From: Variovorax sp. OK212
Lineage (GTDB): Bacteria > Pseudomonadota > Gammaproteobacteria > Burkholderiales > Burkholderiaceae_C
DNA length: 64,000 bases
Assembly: GCF_900112425.1 (NCBI RefSeq)
Contig: NZ_FOLP01000019.1
Coordinates: forward strand, 1-64,000
Direction of reading: 5' to 3'
The notes under the pieces were generated by a model, which saw only the letters and a list, made by a program, of their open reading frames with translations, did not search any database and had not been told where the DNA came from. Positions 40,912 through 49,594 of the stretch are shown piece by piece. Position numbers and translations under genes: made by a program. How positions within the stretch are numbered: position 1 is the first letter of the stretch; each line of letters starts with the position of its first letter.

Positions 40912-42183
40912 CTACATCCGCGCGGCCACCACCTGCCGCACCGCGTCGATCAGCGCCTTGGCGGCCGGCGACGGCAGCGCGTTCCTGCGCTGCGTGAGGC
41001 CGATACGCCGGCGCGTGCTCTCCAGCGGATAGGGCAGCACCACGAGCGCACCGGTCTCGATCTCGTAGCGCAGCTGGTGCGCCGAGATGGCGGTGACCAT
41101 GTCGCTCTGCAGCAGCAGGCCGCGCAGCAACGCCAGGTCGCCGGTTTCCACCGCCGGCACGGGCGCCGCGTCGCCCGCCTCGCGGAAAGCGCGCACCAGC
41201 AGTTCGCGCGAGGGCGAGCCCGGCCGCGACAGCACCCACTGCGCGCGCTGCAGCGCCGCCCGGCCGACGCGCGGACGCACCGCCAGCGGATGCCCCGCGC
41301 GCACGATGAGCGAGATGCGGTCTTCGAACAGCGGCTCCTGCAGCAGGTCTTTCGCGTCCTCGGGCGGGCGCAGCGCGCCGATGATGAAGTCGATGTCGCC
41401 GCTGCGCAGCGCGGCGGCCAGCGCCTCGTACGGGCTCTCGACCGTGCGCACATGCAGCCGCGGATGCCGCGCCACCAGCGCCGCGATGGCCGAAGGCAGG
41501 ATCAGCGTGCGCGACAGCGGCAGCGCGCCGACCGTCACGCGGCCTTCGACCGCGCCGCGCAGCGCCGCGAGGTCCGACGCGATGCTGCGCAGCTCGGCCA
41601 GCGCGCGCTTGCAGCGAAACGCCAGCTGGCTGCCCGCGCGCGTGGGCGTGACGCCGCGCGCCGAGCGCGTGAACAGGGTGCGGCCGGTGCGCGCCTCGAG
41701 TTCGCGCACCAGCGCGCTGATGGCCGGCTGCGTCACGCCGAAGGCGGCGGCCACCGCGGGCATGTTGTGCAGTTCCGAGAGGCTGGCGAACAGCGCCAGG
41801 CGGCGGCCGCTGAACATCGACGCCAGCAGGCTGCGCGCCTCGACCGGCTGCCGTGCGGCCCCGATGTCGCCCGCCGCCAGCTCCTGGCAGGCCGCGGCAA
41901 ACTCCTGCTCCACGCGCTGCGCGCGCACGCGCACGGCCTCGCCGTACACATTCATCAGCATGCCGCGTGCCTTGCGCTCGAACAGCGACACGCCAAGGCT
42001 GGACTCGAGCTCGGCCACCGCGCGCGTCACCGCCGACGCCACGCGGAACAGCACCTCCGCCGCCTGCGTGACGCTGCCCGTGGCGGCCACGGCCGAGAAG
42101 GCCTGCAGGTGCCGCAGGTTGATCTGCAACGCCGTGCCGCCGCCCGCGGGCGCTTCGGCATCGATAAGTTTCTTTGCGGGCAT
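40912..42183 (-). CDS. LysR-type regulator with two HTH domains
   Basis: 423 residues, about 120 longer than a usual LysR. HTH one at about 22-82: LRHLQAFSAVAATGSVTQAA then EVLFRVASAVTRAVAELESS; HTH two at about 127-187: LFASLSELHNMPAVAAAFGV then TQPAISALVRELEARTGRTL. One effector domain follows (RVTVGALPLSRTLILPSAIA to the end). It is divergent from the gallate operon and thus its likely activator. The tandem HTH is rare in LysR proteins; regulation of meta-cleavage pathways by LysR proteins is known in this pathway class, but I cannot name this one safely. Confidence 0.88.
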   Translation of the reverse strand: MPAKKLIDAEAPAGGGTALQINLRHLQAFSAVAATGSVTQAAEVLFRVASAVTRAVAELESSLGVSLFERKARGMLMNVYGEAVRVRAQRVEQEFAAACQELAAGDIGAARQPVEARSLLASMFSGRRLALFASLSELHNMPAVAAAFGVTQPAISALVRELEARTGRTLFTRSARGVTPTRAGSQLAFRCKRALAELRSIASDLAALRGAVEGRVTVGALPLSRTLILPSAIAALVARHPRLHVRTVESPYEALAAALRSGDIDFIIGALRPPEDAKDLLQEPLFEDRISLIVRAGHPLAVRPRVGRAALQRAQWVLSRPGSPSRELLVRAFREAGDAAPVPAVETGDLALLRGLLLQSDMVTAISAHQLRYEIETGALVVLPYPLESTRRRIGLTQRRNALPSPAAKALIDAVRQVVAARM

Positions 42184-42233
42184 GCAGCGATTCTGCCAAG
42201 CACAGGAGGATGCAAGGTCTCTCTTTCACACCA

Positions 42234-42245
42234 AGGGTTAACCCT
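42234..42245. promoter_or_regulatory. Palindrome between LysR and gallate operon
   Basis: AGGGTTAACCCT is a perfect 12-base palindrome 51 bases upstream of the regulator start (42183) and about 77 bases before the tautomerase ATG. An AT-rich stretch (ATCAATAAATAAATGAG) follows it and could hold the -10 region of the operon. Likely operator for the tandem-HTH LysR protein. Confidence 0.55.
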
Positions 42246-42321
42246 AGATCAATAAATAAATGAGAACGCAGTGCAAGCGGAACTCAACCCGCCCGCGGCG
42301 CGCTGCGTCCACACTTTCCGC

Positions 42322-43461
42322 ATGCCTGCCGAACCCCCTGAACCCGCTGCAGACTCGTTTTCCGATCTGCAATCGCTGCCCTGCGTGCTGATGCGTGGCG
42401 GCACGTCGAAGGCCGCCTTCTTCCACGCCAAGGACCTGCCCGCGGACCCGGCCGCGCGCGACGCCGTGATCCTCGCCGCCATGGGCCACCCCGACGCGCG
42501 GCAGATCGACGGCATCGGCGGCGGAAACCCGCTGACCACCAAGGTCGCGATCGTCTCGCCCTCCGCCGATCCGCGCGCCGACATCGACTACCTGTTCGGC
42601 CAGGTCGTGGCGACCGAGTCGCGCGTGGACTACGCGCCGACCTGCGGCAACATCCTCTCGGCGGTCGGCCCGTTCGCGCTCGACGAAGGCCTGGTGCAGG
42701 CGCAGGACGGCCAGTCGGTGGTGCGCATCCGCATGGTCAACACGGCCTCGTACTGCGACGCCGTGGTGCAGACGCCCGGCGGCCGTGTGCGCTACAGCGG
42801 CGACACCGCCATCAGCGGCGTGCCGGGGCACGGCGCGCCGGTGGAGCTGCGCTTCTCCGACATCCTGGGCTCGAGCTGCGGCGCGCTGCTGCCCACGGGC
42901 CAGGCGCGCGACCGCATCGACGGCGTCGACGTCACCTGCATCGACAACGGCATGCCCGTGGTGCTGATGCGCGCGGCGGACCTCGGCGTGAGCGGCAGCG
43001 AGACACCGGCCGCGCTCGACGCCGATGCCGAGCTGAAGGCGCGCGTCGAATCGATCCGCCTGCAGGCCGGCCAGCGCATGGGCCTGGGCGACGTGAGCGC
43101 CAAGGTGGTGCCCAAGATGACGCTGCTGTCGCGCGCACTGGCCGGCGGCGCAATGAACACGCGCACCTTCATTCCGCGCAAGTGCCATGACGCCATCGGC
43201 GTGCTGGGCGCGGTGTCGGTGGCCTCGGCCTGCGTGGTGCCGGGTTCTGTGATGGACGGGCTGTTCACCGTCGCTGCGGATGCCGGCGCCGAACGCCGCG
43301 TGCACGACCTGTCGGTGGAGCACCCCACCGGCGAATTCACCGTGCGCCTGCTGATGGACGACACCGGTCGCGCCATTGCAGGCGCCGCATTGCTGCGCAC
43401 CGCGCGGCCGCTGTTCCGCGGCCACGTGCTGGTGCCGCTCGCACCCTCATCCCACCCTTGA
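42322..43461 (+). CDS. galD: 4-oxalomesaconate tautomerase (PrpF/GalD family)
   Basis: 379 residues from ATG 42322 (a GTG at 42271 is the alternative). PrpF-family motifs: SLPCVLMRGGTSKAAFFHAK, QIDGIGGGNPLTTKVAIVSP (catalytic Lys region), YAPTCGNILSAVGPFALDEG (Cys) and GVPGHGAPVELRF. Diaminopimelate-epimerase-like double fold. In the gallate pathway it isomerises keto and enol forms of 4-oxalomesaconate so the hydratase can act. The pathway neighbours decide between this and methylaconitate isomerase (PrpF). First gene of the operon. Confidence 0.88.
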   Translation: MPAEPPEPAADSFSDLQSLPCVLMRGGTSKAAFFHAKDLPADPAARDAVILAAMGHPDARQIDGIGGGNPLTTKVAIVSPSADPRADIDYLFGQVVATESRVDYAPTCGNILSAVGPFALDEGLVQAQDGQSVVRIRMVNTASYCDAVVQTPGGRVRYSGDTAISGVPGHGAPVELRFSDILGSSCGALLPTGQARDRIDGVDVTCIDNGMPVVLMRAADLGVSGSETPAALDADAELKARVESIRLQAGQRMGLGDVSAKVVPKMTLLSRALAGGAMNTRTFIPRKCHDAIGVLGAVSVASACVVPGSVMDGLFTVAADAGAERRVHDLSVEHPTGEFTVRLLMDDTGRAIAGAALLRTARPLFRGHVLVPLAPSSHP

Positions 43462-43477
43462 CCCGAACGGAGACCCC

Positions 43478-44506
43478 GTGATCATCGACTGCCACGGCCA
43501 CTACACCACCGCGCCCGCGGCGCTGGAAGCATGGCGCAAGCGCCAGATCGCCAGCCTCGGCAACCCCGCCGAAGCGCCCACCGCCGCGTCGCTGCACATC
43601 AGCGACGACGAGCTGCGCGAGTCCATCGAGCAGAACCAGCTGCACAAGATGCGCGAGCGCGGCAGCGACCTGACCATCTTCTCGCCGCGCGCCAGCTTCA
43701 TGGCGCACCACATCGGCAACTTCGAGACCAGCGCGACCTGGGCCGCCATCTGCAACGAGCTGTGCCACCGCGTGGCGCAGATGTTTCCCGCGCACTTTGC
43801 CGGCGCGGCCATGCTGCCGCAGTCGCCGGGCGTGGACCCGCGCAGCTGCATTCCCGAGCTGGAGCGCTGCGTGAAGGACTACGGCTTCGTCGGCATCAAC
43901 CTGAACCCCGACCCGTCGGGCGGCCACTGGACCTCGCCGCCGTTGTCGGACCGCCAGTGGTATCCGCTGTACGAAAAGATGGTCGAGCACGACATCCCGG
44001 CCATGGTGCACGTGAGCACCAGCTGCAACGACTGCTTCCACACCACCGGCGCGCACTACCTCAACGCGGACACCACCGCCTTCATGCAGTGCCTGACCTC
44101 CGACCTGTTCACGGACTTCCCGACGCTGCGCTTCGTGATTCCGCACGGCGGCGGCGCGGTGCCCTACCACTGGGGGCGTTTCCGCGGCCTGGCGCAGGAG
44201 ATGAAGAAGCCGCTTTTGAAAGACCACCTGCTGAACAACATCTTCTTCGACACCTGCGTGTACCACCAGCCGGGCATCGACCTGCTGACGCGCGTGATCC
44301 CGGTGGACAACATCCTCTTTGCGAGCGAGATGATCGGCGCGGTGCGCGGCATCGACCCCGAGACCGGCTTCCCCTACGACGACACGCGCCGCTACATCGA
44401 CGCGGCCACCACGCTGGACGCCAGGGCGCGCCACCAGATCTACGAAGGCAACGCGCGCCGCGTGTATCCGCGGCTGGACCGCGCACTCACCGCCAGGGGA
44501 CTCTGA
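43478..44506 (+). CDS. ligJ: 4-oxalomesaconate hydratase (LigJ-type amidohydrolase)
   Basis: 342 residues from a GTG with GGAGA upstream, placing the zinc motif at the very N-terminus (VIIDCHGHYTTAPAALEAW). LTIFSPRASFMAHHIGNFE, INLNPDPSGGHWTSPPLSD, MVHVSTSCNDCFHTTGAHYL and HGGGAVPYHWGRF are typical LigJ features in the amidohydrolase superfamily. It hydrates 4-oxalomesaconate to 4-carboxy-4-hydroxy-2-oxoadipate. The Pseudomonas counterpart GalB is of a different fold, so this operon is of the sphingomonad/Comamonas type. The next gene starts three bases after its stop. Confidence 0.92.
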   Translation: MIIDCHGHYTTAPAALEAWRKRQIASLGNPAEAPTAASLHISDDELRESIEQNQLHKMRERGSDLTIFSPRASFMAHHIGNFETSATWAAICNELCHRVAQMFPAHFAGAAMLPQSPGVDPRSCIPELERCVKDYGFVGINLNPDPSGGHWTSPPLSDRQWYPLYEKMVEHDIPAMVHVSTSCNDCFHTTGAHYLNADTTAFMQCLTSDLFTDFPTLRFVIPHGGGAVPYHWGRFRGLAQEMKKPLLKDHLLNNIFFDTCVYHQPGIDLLTRVIPVDNILFASEMIGAVRGIDPETGFPYDDTRRYIDAATTLDARARHQIYEGNARRVYPRLDRALTARGL

Positions 44507-44508
44507 CC

Positions 44509-45213
44509 ATGACCGCACCGCAACACCACTTCCAGGCGCTGGGCGTCGTTCACCGCAACATCCGGCGCGCCGACCCGGCCGCCGTCGAGCTGCTGTCGCG
44601 CCACGGCGTGTCGACCGTGCACGAGGCCATGGGCCGCCTGGGCCTGATGCAGCCGCGCATCCGCCCGATCTACCCGCTGGCGCGCTGCTGCGGCCCGGCC
44701 GTCACCGTGCTGCTGCAGCCGGGCGACAACTGGATGATGCATGTGGCCGCCGAGCAGATCCAGCCCGGCGACGTGGTGGTGGCGGCCTGCACGGCCGACA
44801 GCACCGACGGCTTCTTCGGCGACCTGCTGGCCACCTCGTTCCTGTCGCGCGGCTGCCGCGGCCTGGTGATCGACGGCGGCGTGCGCGACGTGCGCGACCT
44901 GACCGAGATGAACTTTCCGGTGTTCAGCCGCGCCATTCACGCGAAGGGAACCATCAAGGCCACGCTGGGTTCGGTGAACGTGCCCGTGGTGTGCGCCGGC
45001 GCGCTGGTGAACCCGGGCGACGTGGTCGTGGCCGACGTCGACGGCGTGGTGGTGGTGCCCGCGCACATGGCGCAGCAGGTGGCCGAGGCGGCGCAGGCGC
45101 GCGAAGACAACGAGCACGCCAAGCGCCAGAAGCTGGCCTCCGGCGTGCTGGGCCTGGACATGTACGCAATGCGCGAGCCGCTGGCCAAGGCCGGGCTGCG
45201 CTACATCGACTGA
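44509..45213 (+). CDS. ligK: 4-carboxy-4-hydroxy-2-oxoadipate aldolase (LigK/GalC)
   Basis: 234 residues. LLSRHGVSTVHEAMGRLGLM, ARCCGPAVTVLLQPGDNWMM, ADSTDGFFGDLLATSFLSRG and LVIDGGVRDVRDLTEMNFPV with the metal and substrate Arg-Asp pair of the class II HMG/CHA aldolases, related to RraA. It cleaves CHA to pyruvate and oxaloacetate, completing gallate and protocatechuate 4,5-cleavage pathways. Starts three bases after ligJ and ends 12 bases before the dioxygenase gene. Confidence 0.93.
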   Translation: MTAPQHHFQALGVVHRNIRRADPAAVELLSRHGVSTVHEAMGRLGLMQPRIRPIYPLARCCGPAVTVLLQPGDNWMMHVAAEQIQPGDVVVAACTADSTDGFFGDLLATSFLSRGCRGLVIDGGVRDVRDLTEMNFPVFSRAIHAKGTIKATLGSVNVPVVCAGALVNPGDVVVADVDGVVVVPAHMAQQVAEAAQAREDNEHAKRQKLASGVLGLDMYAMREPLAKAGLRYID

Positions 45214-45225
45214 GGCAGGCAGGCC

Positions 45226-46533
45226 ATGGCTCGCATCATCGGCGCCGTCGCGTGTTCGCACACGCCCACCATCGGCTTCGCGTACGACAGGAACAAGCAG
45301 CAGGACCCCGTGTGGGCGCCCATCTTCGAGGCCTTCGAGCCGGCCCGCCGCTGGCTCGCAGACCACAAGCCCGACGCGCTGTTCTTCATCTACAACGACC
45401 ACGTCAGCTCGTTCTTCTTCGACCACTACTCGGCCTTCACGCTGGGCGTGGGCGAGCAGCATGCGGTGGCCGACGAAGGCGGCGGCGCGCGCGACCTGCC
45501 GGCGCTGGCCGGACACCCCGCGCTGGCGCAGCACATCGGGCGCTCGCTGGTGGCGGACGAGTTCGACATGTCGTTCTTCCAGGACCGCGCGCTCGACCAC
45601 GGCGTGTTCTCGCCGCTGTCGCTGCTGTGCCCGCACGAGCCCGCATGGCCGGTGCCGGTGATCCCGCTGCAGGTGGGCGTGCTGCAGTCGCCGGTGCCGT
45701 CGGCGCGCCGCTGCTGGCGGCTCGGGCAGGCGCTGCGCCGCGCGATCGAAAGCTACCCCGAAGACCTGAAGGTGGCCATCGTGGCCACCGGCGGGCTGTC
45801 GCACCAGGTGCACGGCGAGCGCGCGGGCTTCAACAACACCGGCTGGGACGCGCAGTTTCTCGACCTGATCGAGAACGACCCGGTGCGCCTCACCGAGATG
45901 ACTCAGGCCGAGCTCGCCACGCTGGGCGGCGCCGAGGGCGCGGAAGTGATCATGTGGCTGGTGATGCGCGGCGCGCTGTCCTCGAACATCCGCAAGACGC
46001 ACCAGAGCTACTACCTGCCCTCGATGACCGGCATTGCCACGGCCGTCTACGAGAACCTGGCGAGCGCGCCCATTGCGAGCGAGGTGCAGCGCCACCGCCG
46101 CCACATGGACGAGCAGCTCGCCGGCATCGAGGCGCTGGAAGGCACCTACCCCTTCACGCTGGCCACCAGCGTGCGCGCCTACCGGCTGAACAAGTTCCTG
46201 CACGGCATGACGCGCCCCGCGCACCGCGCGGCCTTCATGGCCGACGAGGAGTCCGCGTTCGAGGCGGCGGCGCTCACCGAACAGGAACGCGACCTGCTGC
46301 GCCGCCGCGACTGGCGCGGGCTCATCCGGTACGGAGTGATCTTCTTCATGCTGGAGAAGCTCGGCGCGGTGGTGGGCGTGTCGAACCTGCACATCTACGC
46401 CGCCATGCGCGGCCAGACGCTGGAAGCCTTCCAGCAGACCCGCAACGCGCCCGGCGCGCTGTATTCGGTGGCCGGCAAGGACGCCGCGCCGCAGGCATGG
46501 GACGCGGCCCCGACGCCGCCGCCCGCCCGCTGA
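45226..46533 (+). CDS. galA: Gallate dioxygenase (fused LigB-LigA type)
   Basis: 435 residues, the fused size of GalA/DesB, larger than LigB alone (about 300). The N-terminal LigB part has Fe(II) ligands in IIGAVACSHTPTIGFAYDR and FFIYNDHVSSFFFDHYSAF, the catalytic His in VATGGLSHQVHGERAGFNNT, and the Glu nearby (LIENDP). From about residue 320 a LigA-like domain follows (LNKFLHGMTRPAHRAAFMAD, LLRRRDWRGLIRYGVIFFML and GVSNLHIYAAMRG). It opens gallate to 4-oxalomesaconate using O2. Placement directly with ligJ, ligK and galD supports gallate over protocatechuate, whose enzyme has separate subunits. Confidence 0.93.
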   Translation: MARIIGAVACSHTPTIGFAYDRNKQQDPVWAPIFEAFEPARRWLADHKPDALFFIYNDHVSSFFFDHYSAFTLGVGEQHAVADEGGGARDLPALAGHPALAQHIGRSLVADEFDMSFFQDRALDHGVFSPLSLLCPHEPAWPVPVIPLQVGVLQSPVPSARRCWRLGQALRRAIESYPEDLKVAIVATGGLSHQVHGERAGFNNTGWDAQFLDLIENDPVRLTEMTQAELATLGGAEGAEVIMWLVMRGALSSNIRKTHQSYYLPSMTGIATAVYENLASAPIASEVQRHRRHMDEQLAGIEALEGTYPFTLATSVRAYRLNKFLHGMTRPAHRAAFMADEESAFEAAALTEQERDLLRRRDWRGLIRYGVIFFMLEKLGAVVGVSNLHIYAAMRGQTLEAFQQTRNAPGALYSVAGKDAAPQAWDAAPTPPPAR

Positions 46534-46582
46534 GAACCGCACGCACTGAAAACCAGCTAACCAGCTAACCCAGGAACAGACC

Positions 46583-47554
46583 ATGAAGCAGATTTTTCGC
46601 ACCGTCGCGTGCGCCCTCGCCGCGCTGCTCGCCGTCGGCAACGCCGCCGCGGCAGACGCCTACCCGTCCAAGCCCGTGAAGATCCTCGTGGGCTACAGCG
46701 CCGGCGGCGCGGTCGACGCCATCGCGCGTTCGGTCGGCCAGCGCATGGCGGCCACGCTGGGCCAGTCGGTGATCGTCGAGAACAAGCCCGGCGCGGGCAC
46801 CAACATCGCGGTGAAGGCGCTGACCACCGCCGCGCCCGACGGCTACACGCTGCTGCTGGCGGCCAATGCGCTGGCGGTGAACCCGTCGCTGTTCCAGCCC
46901 GCCCCCTATGACCTGGACCACGACCTCACGCCGGTGACGATGGTCGGGCGCGTGCCCGTGGTGTTCACGGTGCGCGAGGAATCGGCCATCAAGACGGTGG
47001 CCGACCTGGTGGCCGCCGCCAAGGCCAAGCCGGGCGGCCTGACGGTCGCCACGCCGGGCAACGGCTCGACGCCGCACCTGGCGATGGAGCTGTTCCAGCA
47101 CACCGCCGGCCTGAAGCTGAGCCACGTGCCCTACAAGGGCGGCGCGCAGGCCATCACCGACGTGCTCGGCGGCCATGTGGACGTGGTCGCGGTCAACGCG
47201 CTCGAGGTGCTGCCGCTGGTCAAGGCCGGCAAGCTGCGCGTGCTGGCGGTGATGAGCGCCGACCGCTCCGCCGTGCTGCCCGGTGTGCCGACGGTGGCGG
47301 AGTCGGGCTACCCGGGCTTCGAGGCCAGCGTGTGGTACGGCTTCGTCGCGCCCGCGGGCACGCCCAAGCCGGTGCTGGCGGCCTTGCACAACGCCGTGCA
47401 GAAGGCGCTCGAGTCGAAGGAAGTGCACGAGCAGCTCGCCGCGGCCGGCGGCGTCACGCTGCCCGGCCCGCCCGAGCAGTTCGCCAAGCTGCTGAAGAGC
47501 GATGCGGCGCGCTACGGCAAGCTGATCCGCGAAGCGGGCATCAAGCCCGACTGA
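46583..47554 (+). CDS. Bug-family tripartite tricarboxylate receptor
   Basis: 323 residues with a signal peptide ending AAAADA. YPSKPVKILVGYSAGGAVDA, VIVENKPGAGTNIAVKALTT, APDGYTLLLAANALAVNPSL and HVPYKGGAQAITDVLGGHVD are standard. Probable periplasmic binder for gallate or a related acid, judged from position 49 bases after galA. No TctAB genes nearby. Confidence 0.92.
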   Translation: MKQIFRTVACALAALLAVGNAAAADAYPSKPVKILVGYSAGGAVDAIARSVGQRMAATLGQSVIVENKPGAGTNIAVKALTTAAPDGYTLLLAANALAVNPSLFQPAPYDLDHDLTPVTMVGRVPVVFTVREESAIKTVADLVAAAKAKPGGLTVATPGNGSTPHLAMELFQHTAGLKLSHVPYKGGAQAITDVLGGHVDVVAVNALEVLPLVKAGKLRVLAVMSADRSAVLPGVPTVAESGYPGFEASVWYGFVAPAGTPKPVLAALHNAVQKALESKEVHEQLAAAGGVTLPGPPEQFAKLLKSDAARYGKLIREAGIKPD

Positions 47555-47654
47555 GCGCACAACCCACCGCACAACTTGCCGCGCGAAAGACCGCGTGGCA
47601 GACCGCGTGACCAACGACGCAAGACGAATCCGACGAACGCAGGAGACACACCCC

Positions 47655-48662
47655 ATGACCCCAGGCATCACGCGCCGGCAGGCCTGCCTCGCAGCCACCC
47701 TCGGTGCGGGCGGCGCATTCGGCCTGACCACGGCCAACCTTGCCTTCGCGCAGGCCTACCCCGCGCGGCCCGTGCACATCATTGCGCCCTTCACGCCCGG
47801 CGGCTCGACCGACCTGCTGGCGCGCGCCATCGGCCAGGAGCTGGGCCGTGCGTTCAGCCAGGCCGTGGTGGTCGACAACGTGCCCGGTGCCGGCGGCTCG
47901 GTCGGCGCGGACAAGGCCTCGAAGTCGCCGGCCGACGGCTACACGCTGCTGATGGGCCACATCGGCACGCTGGCCATCAACCCGTCGCTGTACCCCAAGC
48001 TCGACTACCACCCGCTGCGCAGCTTCACCCCGGTGGCGTGGGTGGCGCGCGTGCCCAACGTGCTGGTGGTGCATGCGTCGGTGCCGGCACGCACGCTGCC
48101 CGAACTCATCGCGCTGGCCAAGGCCAGGCCGGGGCAGATGGCCTTCGGCTCGGGCGGCAACGGCAGCGCGGCGCACATCACCATGGAATACCTGAAGCTG
48201 CAGACCGGCACCTCGTTCCTGCACATTCCCTACCGCGGCACGGCACCGGCGGTGAACGACCTGCTCGCGGGCCAGCTGCAGGTGCTCTTCACGGGCGCGC
48301 CCGCGCTGATGCCGCACATCAAGGCCGGCAAGCTGCGCGCGATCGCGGTGTCGAGCCCGCACCGCATCGCGTTGCTGCCCGACGTGCCGACCGTGGCCGA
48401 GAGCGGCGTCGCCGGCACCAAGGGCTTCGAGGCCGACCAGTGGTACGGCCTGGTGGCGCCCGCGGGCACGCCGGCGGCGGTGGTCGCGGCGCTCAACCAG
48501 CAGATCAACCGCTCGCTGGACTCGGCCGAGGTCAAGATGCGCCTGGGCGCAGAAGGCGCCGAACCCACGCCCACGAGCCCCAAGGCCTTCGGCGACCTGA
48601 TCGCGAGCGAGATGGTGCGCTGGGACCGCGTCATCAAGACCGCACACGTCACCGTCGATTGA
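47655..48662 (+). CDS. Bug-family tripartite tricarboxylate receptor, second
   Basis: 335 residues from an ATG preceded by AGGAGA. A twin-arginine-like or Sec signal (ITRRQACLAATLGAGGAFGL, cleavage near LAFAQA) precedes YPARPVHIIAPFTPGGSTDL, AVVVDNVPGAGGSVGADKA, SPADGYTLLMGHIG and HIPYRGTAPAVNDLLAGQLQ. Follows another Bug receptor by 100 bases. The pair may bind different aromatic acids. Confidence 0.92.
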   Translation: MTPGITRRQACLAATLGAGGAFGLTTANLAFAQAYPARPVHIIAPFTPGGSTDLLARAIGQELGRAFSQAVVVDNVPGAGGSVGADKASKSPADGYTLLMGHIGTLAINPSLYPKLDYHPLRSFTPVAWVARVPNVLVVHASVPARTLPELIALAKARPGQMAFGSGGNGSAAHITMEYLKLQTGTSFLHIPYRGTAPAVNDLLAGQLQVLFTGAPALMPHIKAGKLRAIAVSSPHRIALLPDVPTVAESGVAGTKGFEADQWYGLVAPAGTPAAVVAALNQQINRSLDSAEVKMRLGAEGAEPTPTSPKAFGDLIASEMVRWDRVIKTAHVTVD

Positions 48663-48681
48663 ACGCAGCCCGCAGGAGACC

Positions 48682-49569
48682 ATGGGAATGACAGGATTCA
48701 AGCGCCTGCTGACGATGGCGGCGACGACGGCCGCGGTGCTGGCCTGCGTCGCGTGCACGACGGCGGCAACGTCGAACACGACGACAACAACAGCAACAAC
48801 AGCGACGACGGCACCGGCCGCCGCCGGCAAGACCGAAGTGCTCTGGCTCGGCCAGTCGGCCTTTCGCATCACCACGCCCAGCGGCAAGGTGATCGTGACC
48901 GACCCGTGGCTCAAGCAGAACCCGCTGACGCCGCCGAAGTACAAGAACCTGGAGGCGCTGGGCAAGGTCGACGTGCTGCTGGTCACGCACGGCCACCTCG
49001 ACCACTTCGCGGACGCACCGGCACTGGCGCTGCTCAACCAGGTGCCGATGTACGGGCCCGGCGACATGAACCAGACGGTCGGCCTGCTCGGCATCCTGCC
49101 GCCGGCGCTGGCGCCGCGCTTCAACAAGGGCGGCACGGTCACGCCGGCGCCCGGCATCAAGGTGACGGCGGTGCACGCGGAGCACTCGTCGGTCATCGTG
49201 TGGAAGAACCCCGCCACCGGCAAGGACGAGGCGCACCCGGGCGGCGAGCCGGTGGGCTTCATCATCGAGCTGGAGAACGGTTTTCGCATCTACCACATGG
49301 GCGACACGGGCCCGTTCGCGGACATGGCCTTCATCGCGAGCTACTACAAGCCCGACCTGGTGCTGATGCCCATCGGCGGGCACTTCACCATGGGCCCCGA
49401 CGATGCCGCCTTCGTCACGCGCGAGTGGCTCAAGCCGCGCTTCGTGATTCCGATGCACTACGGCGCGAACCCGCTGGGCAAGGGCACGCCCGAGCAGTAC
49501 ATGCGCGCGCTCGGCAGCAGCGCCACGCGCGTGCTGGCGCTCGAGCCCGGCGAGAGCGCCTCGTTTTGA
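48682..49569 (+). CDS. Lipoprotein-anchored metallo-beta-lactamase-fold hydrolase
   Basis: 295 residues. Signal with lipobox-like LACVAC, then a Thr-rich linker (TSNTTTTTATTATTAPAAAG) that may tether the enzyme at the membrane. The fold is of the UPF0173 type: EVLWLGQSAFRITTPSGKVI, LLVTHGHLDHFADAPALALL (HxHxDH), VHAEHSSV, YHMGDTGPFADM and VIPMHYGANPLG. Metal-dependent hydrolysis outside the cytosol is expected; substrate unknown. It is in the gallate operon (19 bases after the Bug gene), so action on a gallate derivative such as an ester or lactone is a possibility only. Confidence 0.84.
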   Translation: MGMTGFKRLLTMAATTAAVLACVACTTAATSNTTTTTATTATTAPAAAGKTEVLWLGQSAFRITTPSGKVIVTDPWLKQNPLTPPKYKNLEALGKVDVLLVTHGHLDHFADAPALALLNQVPMYGPGDMNQTVGLLGILPPALAPRFNKGGTVTPAPGIKVTAVHAEHSSVIVWKNPATGKDEAHPGGEPVGFIIELENGFRIYHMGDTGPFADMAFIASYYKPDLVLMPIGGHFTMGPDDAAFVTREWLKPRFVIPMHYGANPLGKGTPEQYMRALGSSATRVLALEPGESASF

Positions 49570-49594
49570 CAAAGTTTTCGACAAGGACCGCACC

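Noticed and set aside
42322..43461. Assignment as the PrpF partner of AcnD
   Set aside because: It lies 20 kb from acnD and next to gallate genes, so the 4-oxalomesaconate tautomerase function is favoured.
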